A stretch of DNA of 64,000 nucleotides. It comes from Cymodocea nodosa. Taxonomy: Eukaryota; Streptophyta; Magnoliopsida; Alismatales; Cymodoceaceae. Positions 23,368 to 34,079 of this stretch are shown here, one piece after another (position 1 is the first letter of the stretch; each line of letters opens with the position of its first letter). The notes under the pieces were generated by a model. It saw only the letters and a program-made list of their open reading frames with translations. It was not told where the DNA came from and made no database searches. A program made the translations under genes and the position numbers. Location: the NCBI GenBank assembly GCA_036874045.1, contig JAZBRI010000011.1:9291501-9355500 (forward strand). Reading direction: 5' to 3'.

Positions 23368-23888
23368 TGTTAGGAATTTTGTTTTGATGATAAATGCTTT
23401 ATTAAAGTTTATAAATAAGTCTAAATAATATTCTCTAAGTATAATAGTCGCGTAATTAAATGTTAACAGGTTATCGGAAAGTTTCATTTAAAATTTTGGA
23501 TAGTTAACTTTTGGATAGTTAGATTTTCGAATAGTTAAAGTTTTCGGATAGTTAGAATTTCAGACAGTTAAACTTTCAGATAGTTAACGTTTCGATTTAG
23601 TCGAAGAGTTATGTTAAAAACTTGTATAGTTAAGTTATCTGTACGTGTGATTTTAATGTTTTAAGTTGTCACGTGTTTTCCATGTGCGTTCGGTAATGAA
23701 AATCGAAGAGTTAGATAACTGTTCGAGTTTTTATATGCATGGATAGATAACTATTCAAGTTTTATAAAATGACTAACAAACAGATAAGTTTTCCTTATTC
23801 AGTCACGTGTTTTGCAGGTGCAAAAACTCGAAGAGTTACAGATAAGTGTTTGAGTTTTTACAGGACTTAAAGGATAAATGTAACACTT
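23368..23888 (+). repeat. copia-1 LTR, 5' part
   Basis: Begins TGTTAGGAATTTTGTTTTGA and matches 40843-41325 until about 23888. It serves as 3' LTR of C2. With the 3' part of the same LTR type at 27757-28451, it may once have been a single LTR shared with copy C and split by copy D. It is dense in GGATAGTTA and CGAAGAGTTA motifs. Confidence 0.78.
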
Positions 23889-24778
23889 TTATGTGTTGTT
23901 AAATTAACGGCAAAAGCGCAAATTTTATGTAGTCTATTTTCTTCTTTTCCTTTGATGTTGTACTACTTTTGTTCTTTCTTATTCAAGCACAGTATCAATT
24001 GAAGTGTTAATTTCCTCAATCCTTGTTTGATACCAGTTGTTGACATATTAACATCTAAGAAATCAGTAATTGCTCTCCTGATTTGTGGTATTTCTTCCAT
24101 TGTCTCATTTATTTACTGCATCATCTGTAAAAACTGAAAAATAGTGAAATGCCAAGAGTTAATGTAGCAATTTATAAATATGCGATTAATATTTGTAGTT
24201 GCTGTCACAAGTTCTCCCCCTATCTGTATAGAGGTTGTCTGATTATTAATAGCAAGCTATAGGCTCTCCCCCTATATGCGTGCCATCTTTATATACTTTC
24301 TTTTTGTATTGAAGCAACATTCTGAATTCCTTTCATATGGTAGGTTCTCCTCCTACTTATATGTTTTTCCTTGTAGACAAATTTGTTGCACCTGTTTTGC
24401 AAGAAGATATATATGATACCAACTGAACTAGGTACCAATTGTTAATTTCAGAACATCATAATTGATCCTTTACTGATTACCAACTGTTTAGCTTCTTAAA
24501 AATTTCTCTTCACGAGATTCTACTTTTTTTGACAATACTTGTTTCTAACTGTTGCAAATTTTGCTCTCCTTGAGTATCAAGATTTTAGGCACGATTTCCA
24601 CTCAGTCTATGTGAGCACTTTCTACCAATTTATGGTGCCTCTTGCAATACCAAATAGTTACTCTCATAACAGATTTTCAAATTTTCCAGCCTTCTCTAAT
24701 TGATCATACCATTGATTTGTAGAAAATAATTTGACACTGTAAATTAGCTGCTTCCCCTAAATAATGTAATCCTGCAAT
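23889..24778 (-). other. non-coding remnant, probably copia-2 3' region (D)
   Basis: No recognisable pol sequence on either strand. Repeated CTCCCCCT motifs at 24212-24219 and 24264-24271 resemble those of the copia-2 3' regions at 1423 and 54830. It abuts the truncated gag of copy D on its right. The left boundary is approximate. Confidence 0.4.
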
Positions 24779-26308
24779 TCAAATACAAATAGATTTTGGT
24801 ACCCATACTTTCTTGGGTCCATAAGTGTTAGTCCTAATAATATTTAATTTATTACCTTTTGGCACCCACATTGATCTAGATCTTCTTTTGATGGTAAACA
24901 CTATTGTACCATCTCTGTAAGATCGAATAACACCACCACAGTAGGGTATTTCTTGTGAAGTAGCATACCCTAGGCCAAATCTATTTAAACTATATCTTTG
25001 AGAACCAATGATTTGATCTAATCCTTTCCGTCCATTGGTAAATTTATGCACAATATTTTTCAAATCAGTAATTTCAGATTTCAATTTTTCATTTTCATTT
25101 ATCAATTCATCATTGTTGCATTTTCAATCTTTAACATGCAGATTTTCAAGTTTAGTATGTGTTTCATCTAAACATGCAGTCAAATGCTTAATTTCCTTTT
25201 TATAATTTTTGCATTTAACATATAAACTGTCAACAGTAGACAAAAGAATATTTATATCTAGATTATCATTGTCTACATCAAAATCACTTTGAGATGAAGT
25301 GGAACATACCTCTTGTGCTGTATAGCACACGTTTACTGGTATCTCTTCATCTGAACTAGATGAGCTACTAGATAAACTACTGTCATCCCAAGTAGCCTTC
25401 AATGCCATTTTCTTTTTGTAGCTCTTCTTCTTCATTTCTTTTTCTTTTTCTTCTTCTAGTTGTAGTGGGCAATCAGGTTGTATATGTCCCTACTTTTTGC
25501 ATTTAAAGCATATTAGAGCATTGCTTTTTGATGTGCTGACTTGGTTCTTTTTCTTCATCCATTTTCTGAACTTTCTAGCCAATAGCACAACTTCATCATC
25601 ATCCGAGCTTTGAAGTTCCTGTGTTGATGGAAAGGCTAATTCTTTCTTCGTTTTTAATTTCTTTTTAGCACTTCCTTCCTCATCTTTCCATTCTTTCATT
25701 TGAACTTCATGAGCCAGCAGATTGCCCATCAAATCCTCTACTAAGTATTTATTGAGGTCTTTGGAATCTTGTATAGATGTGGACTTTTGCTTCCATTCCA
25801 TAGTTAAACTTCTAAGGATTTTCTACACCTGTTCACGGACAGAAAATTCCTTTCCCAAACCTCTTAAGCCATTAATAATCTCAGTAAATCTAACAAACAT
25901 ATCAATAATTAATTCATCATCAAGCATTTTAAATAATTCAAGCTTTCTAAGTAAAATGCTGATTTTTGTGTTTTTCACTTGGCTAGTTCCTTCAAAGGTT
26001 ATTTGAAGAGTGTTCCAAGCCTCGTGAGCAGATTTACAAGCTAAAACTTTATTATATTGTTCAGCAAATAAGGCATAGTAAATAATATTCAACCCTCGAT
26101 CATCTATTTAGATGATTCTCTCATCCTCCTCAGTCCAATCATCCTCATGATTAGGTGGAATAGGTATTCCCAGAACTACCATTTTCCAGAGACTCACATC
26201 TAAGCTCCTAAGGAAACATTCCATCCTGTTTTTCTAGTAATTATAGTTAATACCATCAAACAAGGGAGGACGATGGATGTTTTGACCATCTCTATTAAAA
26301 GATGTCAT
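24779..26308 (-). pseudogene. copia-2 gag (copy D)
   Basis: Gag forms the virus-like particle and binds element RNA. On the minus strand one frame of about 510 codons runs from MTSFNRDGQNIHRPPLFDG (26308), with only point stops and no frameshift. It shows the copia gag domain (WNTLQITFEGTSQVK near 26010), the CCHC region beginning CFKCKK near 25500 with a stop inside the knuckle, a Ser-rich tract (25350-25380) and a coiled C-terminal part ending GPKKVWVPK. Most stops look like Gln or Trp codons changed by C-to-T or G-to-A. The frame ends where pol should begin; no protease, integrase or RT follows. Confidence 0.8.
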
Positions 26309-26341
26309 GATCTTAGATGGTTAAATTTATAAAAAGAGATC

Positions 26342-26358
26342 AACCCGCTTTGATACCA
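26342..26358 (-). other. copia-2 primer binding site (D)
   Basis: The minus strand reads TGGTATCAAAGCGGG, complementary to initiator tRNA-Met with few changes, two bases from the LTR. Confidence 0.8.
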
Positions 26359-26360
26359 AT

Positions 26361-27756
26361 TGTTAAGAACGTATGGCTTCACTAGAGGGGGGGTGAATGG
26401 TGATCAGAGTGTAATTAAAACTTTTTACTAACTTTACTAACTAATTTGACTAGTCAATTAGCACAAGTGTTAAATAGAAGATTAAACATGCACAACGGAG
26501 ATAAAAATAAGAAACACAAGGAAATTTTAGGTGGTTAGTCCACCCCTAAGGATCACTTGAGCTTCACTAAGTGTCTCAACACTTACACACTTACTTTCAG
26601 GTTGAAGCAAGAACCAACCACTTGAGCTTTCAGGTTGTAGCTCTAACCAACACTCAAAAGTTTTCAGGTATAAACTTCAGAAAACCAACACTCAAAAGTT
26701 TTCAGGTATAAACTCTAGAAAACCAACCTCTTGAGTTTTCAGGTTGAAACTCAAACCAACAGCTTGAATGTAGCTTTCAGGTTGAAGCCACAAACCAAAT
26801 GATCCTTCTTGGATCAGACTTTCAGTGCATGAAGAGCTCTAAGAATCTTCTTGTTAATCCAGCTTTCAATCAATTCTATGTTGTAGTCAATCTGAATTGA
26901 GCCCTTCTTCTATAACAATAATTGATCTACAATGTATATTGTATCTCTGTATGTGATTGTATCTATATTTTCACTTCATCGCTCTATTGAATATTGAATG
27001 ATCTGTCTGCATTTATGCTTAAACTACCAACGATCATATTTTCACTTCAACGGATTTATTCTACTGTACTTGCTAAGAAATCAGACCTAAATATGGTAAG
27101 TTACCGTTTGGAAAGGTGTTTCAAGATAACCTTCCAATTTTCTCAAGCTTTCGGATAGTTATCATTGAAACTTTCCGAATGATAGTCGTAACTCACTGAA
27201 GATCCACTTAAGTTCTTTTGGTTTAAGTCACATGAGAATTTAAGTCATATACGTGAAGTATTTAAAGTTTAGATACTTGCAATTGTAACTCACCAAAATT
27301 CTCTTGACTATTGGATAATTAGCTACAGTAACTCTCCGATTTTCTTCTTCTAAGCTTCCGACAGCTGTCTTCTCATTTCTACACATGAGAAACTCAATGA
27401 CTTAACTTTCGGATAGTTAGCTATAGTAACTTTCCGATTCTTCTTGTCTTTCGGATAGTTAACTTTCTAACTCTTCGATTTTCCATACAACCATCTTTCT
27501 AACTCTCCAATTGAATTCATGTTGCTTAAACTGCCTTCCGGATACTTAGGCTTGGTAACTCACCTAAAATATATCTCTTTCAGATAGTTAAGCCCAGTAA
27601 CCTTCTGATATCTTGTTTATCTCTTGCAGCCCATTCTGAACTATCTGTAATGACTTTATCTTGCCTTCTGATCTTTTGCTAAGCTGTCTTAACTGTGAAA
27701 TACAATTTGTTTCCTCACATAGGTTTTTGCATTATCAAAATACTAGGGTTCTAACA
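26361..27756 (-). repeat. copia-2 5' LTR (D), 1396 bp
   Basis: Runs from TGTTAAGAACGTATGG to GGGTTCTAACA on the + strand, with TG...CA ends and the family tail TGCATTATCAAAATACTAGG. Hairpins of type TCGGATAGTTA...TAACTYTCCGA cluster at 27110-27610; 27409-27437 is a good example. Its outer edge lies inside a copia-1 LTR. The left partner LTR of D is absent. Confidence 0.88.
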
Positions 27757-28451
27757 AAAAGGAGCTGCAAACACAAGAAGTCTAGAAATTCAATAATTAG
27801 AGAAGAAGAGATACAAAAGCTAAGCAAAAAGAAGGAAAGGAGCTACGTGCATAAAGATCAGGTTTTATACAATTTGAAATTAGTTTTGAATAAGGACTTC
27901 ATTTTCTATTTGAATTGTATATCGGACATTACTGTATCAAAACCATCAAGAAGGGAATTGAGTTGAAAAGATATTGTAAATTCTGTCTTTAAAGTTTATA
28001 AAGAATAGAATTTTATTTACGAGTGTTTTGTGCTCTTGTTTTATCCGCTAGTAAATTTAATTACTAAAGACACAATTCACCCCTCTCTTGTGATACAACG
28101 ATCCTACACAGACATTATTGTATCAAAACTATAAATTCTGTCTTTAAAGTTTATAAAGAATAGAATTTTATTTACGAGTGTTTTGTGCTCTTATTTTTTC
28201 CGCTAATAAATTTAATTACTAAAGACACAATTCACCCCTCTCTTGTGATACAACGATCCTACACGGACATTATTGTATCAAAATTAACAAGAAGGGAATT
28301 GAGCTAAAAAGATATTGTAAATTCTTTCTTTAAAAAGTTTATAAAGAATAGAATTTTATTTACGAGTGTTTTGTGCTCTTGTTTTATCCACTAGTAATTT
28401 TAATTACTAAAGACAAAATTCACCCCCCTCTTGTGATACAACGATCCTACA
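27757..28451 (+). repeat. copia-1 5' LTR, 3' part (copy C)
   Basis: Matches 41758-41970 and 50785-51143. It ends ACGATCCTACA just before a tRNA-Met PBS, so it is the 5' LTR of copy C. The left part is missing where copy D abuts. The terminal 155-187 bp are present three times in tandem. Confidence 0.82.
27924..28451 (+). repeat. triplicated LTR end
   Basis: Three head-to-tail copies (27924-28109, 28110-28264, 28265-28451) each start GGACATTA or AGACATTA and end CACCCC..CTTGTGATACAACGATCCTAC. The second is shorter, lacking about 30 bp after TATCAAAAC. Copies A and C2 show no such triplication. Confidence 0.88.
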
Positions 28452-28453
28452 AC

Positions 28454-28465
28454 TGGTATCAAAGC
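28454..28465 (+). other. copia-1 primer binding site (C), altered
   Basis: Reads TGGTATCAAAGC. In copy A the canonical PBS (TGGTATCAGAGCCAGG) is followed about 45 bases later by AGTATCAAAGCATT. Copy C looks like a fusion of the two. Confidence 0.7.
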
Positions 28466-28538
28466 ATTATTAAGAGCTTTCATTTCTCTATTTAGGAATT
28501 GATTTTTCTTATCATTTACTTAGGATCATCTATTTAAA

Positions 28539-29918
28539 ATGGATAATACTAAAATCTTAGTTATGATAGAAGGACAAACCACTAATCGTCCTCTTATGTT
28601 CGAAGGTAGCAATTATGGTTATTGGAAATATAGGATGAAAGTATTCTTTCAGTCAATTGATTTCAAATTATGGCATATAATTAGTAATCCTATAGTGTTA
28701 GTTACGACTCCATATGATACTTGGACTTTTGATGAAAAGGAGCGAATGACACTGAATGCTAAAGGTTTAAACATCTTATTTTGTGCTTTATCTCATGATC
28801 AATTTAACAAAGTTTCTACATATCAAATTGCATATGAAATATGGCATGCATTAGAAGTTGCCAACGAAGGTACTAGCCAGGTCAAGGAATCTAAGATTAA
28901 TATGTTAGTGCATAAAGATGAGCTTTTTAAAATGCACGAAAATGAATGTATCTCTAATATGTTTTCCCATTTTCTTGAGATTGTAAAATCATTAAAATCT
29001 TTAGGTAAGAAATTCGAGGAAAAAGACTTGGTAAGAAAGATCATTAGATCTTTAACTAAAATTTGGGCTCAAAAGACGACATCTATTGAAGAGTCCAAGG
29101 ATTTAAATACATATACTCTCGATGATCTCATAGGCAATCTGACAGCCTATGAAGTATAACATTTAGATCCAAAAGGGAAGAATCCTAGAAAGGATCTGGC
29201 TTTTGAGGCTGATAAAGTCTTAGAAGTCACTAGTGATTTTGACGATGATTTACTGTTGTTGACTAGAAAATTTAGAAGTCTATTGAAGAAACGTAGGAAC
29301 TTCAAGTCAGCAAAGACATCTGGAGATATGGAGAAGAAGTCATCCATGAAAGACAAAATCATATGCTACAAGTGCAACAGGCTAAGTCACTTTCAAACTG
29401 ATTGTCCTCTCAACAAAGATAAGAAGAATTCGAGGAGGAATTTCAGGAATAAGAAATTTACAAAGAGAATGGCACTTAAAGTGACATGGGATGACTCTTC
29501 AGCTTCACAAAGTGAAGAAACAAAGGATTCAACATCAGATAATGAATCCTCATCAAAATTAGATTCAAAAGAAAATCTATCAAACGTATGCTTCATGACA
29601 AAATCTAGTGAGGTATCTTTTGATCCAAATGCTAGTTTTGATAGATTACTTGTTGAATACAATAAACTAGCTAGAAAATATAAAAAAGTAAAAACAGAAG
29701 GAAAGAACACTAGGAAAATGCTACATGAATCTGAAAATAAGATTGATTTTCTGAACTCTACGTTGAATAAATTTTAAGAAGAAAATCAAAAGCATGCACA
29801 GGAAATTTTAAAGTTTACTGCAATAGAAAGAAAATTGCATGCTAATTGTGAAAATTTAATTGCTGATAAAAAGAAAATGATCTCTGAAATTAAAAAACTA
29901 AAACTAACTATTACTGAT
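28539..29918 (+). pseudogene. copia-1 gag (copy C), truncated by gypsy-1
   Basis: Starts MDNTKILVMIEGQ. The copia gag domain carries FEGSNYGYWKYRMKVFFQ near residue 22 and YEIWHALEVANEGTSQVK near residue 95. The zinc knuckle is CYKCNRLSHFQTDC (29364-29405), followed by KVTWDDSSASQSEE and a coiled-coil-like Lys/Glu/Asn-rich tail. Stops occur at 29157 (copy A has CAA here) and near 29776. The frame runs into the gypsy-1 LTR at 29919. The missing part is represented in copy A by 52660-53227 and 61189-62356. Confidence 0.84.
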
Positions 29919-31888
29919 TGTTCAGAATGAGAAAGTGCATAATATTAAGGGTTAAATGATGGTTAATTGCATAATATTTAGCTTATCATCTGAGAATTAA
30001 GCCATTATGTTATAATTGCACTATTATATGCTTTAATGAAAGAATCTACATCATTTCAGGAAATTAATGTTAATTAAGTACATTGCTGAATTGTCGGTGA
30101 ATTACAAGTTTTTAATTCTTAAGTATCTGAATTTTCTATTATTTCGGAGAGTTATGTTTAATGTACCAGGTAGTTATGTTTTAAATGAATATTTTATTAT
30201 TTCCTGCAATACATGTGTTGAAACTTGAATGCATGATTTAAGTGGATTTTTGGTGAGTTATTTGTTAACTATCTGAAATGCATCTGAGCATCGGATAGTT
30301 AGGTTTGTAAGTATCTGAAATATCTGAACTTGTTAAGTTAGAATTATGCACGTGTTGAATTTTAAATGTTTTATTATAACACGTGAGTTGCACATGAATA
30401 ACTCGTTAAGTTAGCATAACTATACGCATTGAGTTACTTGAATATACATTAAGGTAATGTGTTATGTTAGTAGCTTATAAGTTATTTCTTTATTGCACGT
30501 GTTTTATAATTAAATCAATGAAGTAAGTCCGTTGAGTTACCTGTAACTCCACGGACTATTTATTTTCTAATATGTTACTGTAGTAGTTGCAGAAACAGGA
30601 CATTCGAAGGAAAACTACAATTGCATGTATCATGTAAGAATTCACTCTTGTAATGAAGAAGAAATCACCATTGTTGATATGAATGGAGGAAATCCAACTG
30701 ATCATCTAAGCAAGAGCAGTTACCACTGAAAGAAATATAAAAGACGAAGAGAAAGTGTGTACAGAAGTGGAAAATCACGTTAACTGCAGGTAGTGTCGGA
30801 AGTTCCCTAAAGCTCCACACCACCACCAAAATCACCAACCATCAAAGTCCTGTGAGGATATTTTCCTAATGTCAGGTCGATTCCAAGCCAAACACAGTGA
30901 CTAACAACCATTGAGAGTAGTAATCACATCGCAGGAAGGGAAGCCATTTTCACCAAGCACCGACTCATATCTCAGGAGGTCGTAAAGCTTCTAGCCTTGG
31001 TTTCAAGTTGGTGCCAGTATGTTGAAGAAAATATCATCTTACAATTCTAGATTCGCAATTCTATAGGGAGAGGAGGTAGGATTGTAAGTGATTAAGTTTT
31101 TAGTGGTGTAATCGCATCGCATGTAGTGACGAAAGTTTTTACTGTCAATAGAGATTTTTACATTTCACCTTCGCTCATCTTCTGGAACATATCAAAACAA
31201 AAATACCAAAAACAACAAATTATCTGTGTTTACATTTAGTATTAGAGTATTGTATTGTTTGTTTTGTATCATGATTAATGTTATCATTGTCAGTATTGTG
31301 AATGTTTTATGTTGTTTGATTTAGAAAATAGAAAATAGTTTTATTGTTTACTAAAATTGATTCGTTCCAGATACTTAAAGATTTTAATGGTTACTGTTTG
31401 AAATATCTGAATGTTAATATTGCTTAATGATAAATCTAATATTAACTAACATTAAATAGCTTAATTGATGTTACTTACAATCTGTGGAACCGCCAATGGT
31501 TGGCCGAATTCCTTTGTAAATAGCAATATTTAACTTGAAAGATAGGCTCGTGGAGTTAACTTAAGTCCACAAGGTTAGTCCGTTGAGTTAACCATAACTC
31601 AACGAACTAAGTCCGTTGTGTTAACTATAACTCAACGGAGTGTTTACTGAATACATAAACTCCAATATAAAAATCGGAACAGTACACAATTCTTATTCAA
31701 TCTCTGTGGGTTCTACCTATACTTGCACACAAATACAATATACACTGTGCACTTGCAGTTAAAATACAAATTGGAATTAATATCTAATTTGTGTGAAAGG
31801 TTGTTTGTTTACTTCTAAAAGTAATTATTGATATAAGCATAAAGATAAATTAAACAAGTTTAAAAATAGAAGTTACCAACCCCAAACA
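29919..31888 (+). repeat. gypsy-1 5' LTR (copy G3), 1970 bp
   Basis: Runs TGTTCAGAATGAG...CCCCAAACA, the plus-strand counterpart of 13072-14906. It contains CACGTG near 30400, a TATA box at 30736-30743 and clear hairpins at 31577-31608 and 31610-31641. It interrupts copia copy C. Confidence 0.9.
30736..30743 (+). promoter_or_regulatory. TATA box of gypsy-1 LTR (G3)
   Basis: GAAATATAAAAGACG, conserved with the minus-strand motif at 14224-14231 of G1. Confidence 0.55.
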
Positions 31889-31896
31889 TGCATTTC

Positions 31897-31914
31897 TAGC
31901 GCCGTTGCTAGGGA
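31897..31914 (+). other. gypsy-1 primer binding site (G3)
   Basis: TAGCGCCGTTGCTAGGGA matches the tRNA-Asp PBS with about two changes, eight bases after the LTR end. Confidence 0.8.
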
Positions 31915-34003
31915 TTGAGAAGCTAAGCAACTGTGAGTGCTGTTTTGTTCTAATAGCAAGAGGAGTGTTATGTGTTTTATTCAATAATTAAGAATATGGC
32001 ATATGCTTATGCTCAAAGATTTCTGAAACCTGTAGTTAGCATATGTGAATTCTGCAATTTGGAAGGTCATGAGATCTCCAATTGTTTGAAACTGAGACGA
32101 TTGCAGATGGTTAGATCCCATGAACAACAAATGAATTATATTCAATATAATAGAGCTGAGTATGAGAATCCTATAGTTTACCCAATTGATGGTTAGTTTA
32201 GAATGTGTAATATGTTGAGAGACAATGAAGTTTGGGATAGGTATGATAGATTGGAGCGTAGCTTAGAGCAAAACATGGACAAACTAGAACAATACATGTG
32301 TTAGCAACAAGAAGTCAACCAATTAAACTATAAGAAAGAATATACAGAACTTAAAATTGATATCATTTACGAAATTGAAAAAATCATAATGAAACTTGAT
32401 CAAAAATTGAATGCAATGAGATTAGATGATCTAGAAAGAAAATTAAAAGCATTGGACAAATATACAATGAAATTACAAGTTATGCAACAAGAAAACACAA
32501 ATGAAAACTTTAATCCTAAAGATTTGCATAATTTTCAGGACATACAGACAAAAGAAAATACTAATGCAATAGAATTTAAAGAATGCAATTTAAAACTAAA
32601 AACAGTTGAAGATAATAATCACGAAAATGAAATACGAGAACATCATGAAAGTAATGAAAATTCAGAAGATGTATGTATAACATTAAGATCTGGAACTGAT
32701 ATACCACTAAGAATTCAAAAAGAAAGTAACATGAAGGTGGATAAGAATAAAATTCAAAATGATAATGAAAATGTAATATCTGAAAACATAGAAATCACTA
32801 AAGAAAACTGAATCTAAAAATGAGACCAAAAATGATCAAACAAATAAAATGAAAGAAAAAGAATCTTTTAAATCACAATCATTAGCACCCTATGCTGAAA
32901 GATTACAACAAACATTTCCTAAAAAATAAGAAAAAATTAGAGAAATTTTTAAAAAAGTACAAGTTAACATTCCTTTGTTAAACTTATTGCAGAGAATGCC
33001 ACCTTGTGCTAAATTTCTTAAGGATTAGTGTACTAAGAAAAGTGAGCGAAATGTTTTAAGGAAAGTCTTTTTAGCTGAGCAAAGTAGTTCCCTATTTCTA
33101 CCACAAATTCCTAAAAAGTTATCTGATCTTGGAATCCCTGTTATATCATGCACCATAGGAAATATCATTCTAGAAAGAACCTTAATAGACCTAGGTGCAG
33201 GTATAAATGTTATGCCGAGTAATATATTTGCATCCTTAGGATTAGAAGGCTTAATCCCTACTAGGACTGTTATTCAATTAGCTGATAGAAGTATAAGATA
33301 CCCTAGAGGAAAAATAGAGGATGTGTTAATTAAAATCAATAACTTCATATATCTTATTGATATTGTAATTTTTGATTCCCAACAAATTAAGAATTAGAAT
33401 CATGATACATCTTTAATTTTGGGAAGAGCATTCATAGCAACATTAGGGTTTGTTATAAATTGTAAAATTGGAGTAATGAAGCTAGCATATGGTAATAAGG
33501 ATACTCAATTAAACATTTTCAAACCAGAAAAATTTGAGAAGTTAGAAATGTCCTTACATACTATAGACTTTTTAGAGGATGAAGGAGATATGCTAGATGA
33601 TGTGATTCAAGAAGAACTAAATAGGCAACTAAATTCTAAAACTTTAGAAGAAAGTGAAAGCATAAATGTAGAAGGAGATCAAGAAGAGATTAATATAGAA
33701 AATGATAATGTTCAATTAGGAGCTCTAGCTTCTGATGGTCAACATTTAGATTTAAAACCTTTACCTCCTGAATTAACCTATATATTTCTAGAAGAAAAAT
33801 GAACATGTCCAATCATTATTGCTTCAGATTTAAAAGAGGATCAAATTGCTATATTAAAAGGTGTAGTAAAAACTTATAAATAGGCAATAGGATGGACTAT
33901 GACTAATATAAAAGGGTTAAGTGCAACTTTATGTTGTCACCACATATATTTAGAAGAGAATGCTAAACCTGTTAGAATTTTTGAGAGGAGATTAAATCCA
34001 AAC
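31915..34003 (+). pseudogene. gypsy-1 nucleocapsid, protease and RT start (G3)
   Basis: Directly after the PBS comes a nucleocapsid-like frame (MAYAYAQRFLKPVVSIC, CCHC CEFCNLEGHEISNC near 32041-32090), then a charged linker (VCITLRSGT near 32680). The aspartic protease follows, with LIDLGAGINVMPSNIF near 33190 and LGRAFIAT near 33420 (LGRPFLAT in G1). It reaches GWTMTNIKGLS and ERRLNPN at the very start of RT and then stops at 34003. Stops occur in several places (for example 32192, 33394). RT core, RNase H, integrase, accessory ORF and 3' LTR are missing. No capsid domain is present upstream. Confidence 0.82.
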
Positions 34004-34079
34004 CTCATATGATAAGCTAAATATTATGCAATTAACCATCATTTAACCCTCAATATTATGCACTTTTTCATTCTAAACA
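34004..34079 (-). repeat. inverted 76-bp gypsy-1 LTR tip
   Basis: Reads CTCATATGATAAGC...TTCATTCTAAACA, the reverse complement of the first bases of the gypsy-1 LTR (compare 14831-14906). It lies in opposite orientation to G3, between G3's broken end and the resumed copia frame. The simplest reading is the outer end of a second, minus-strand gypsy-1 insertion. Confidence 0.85.
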
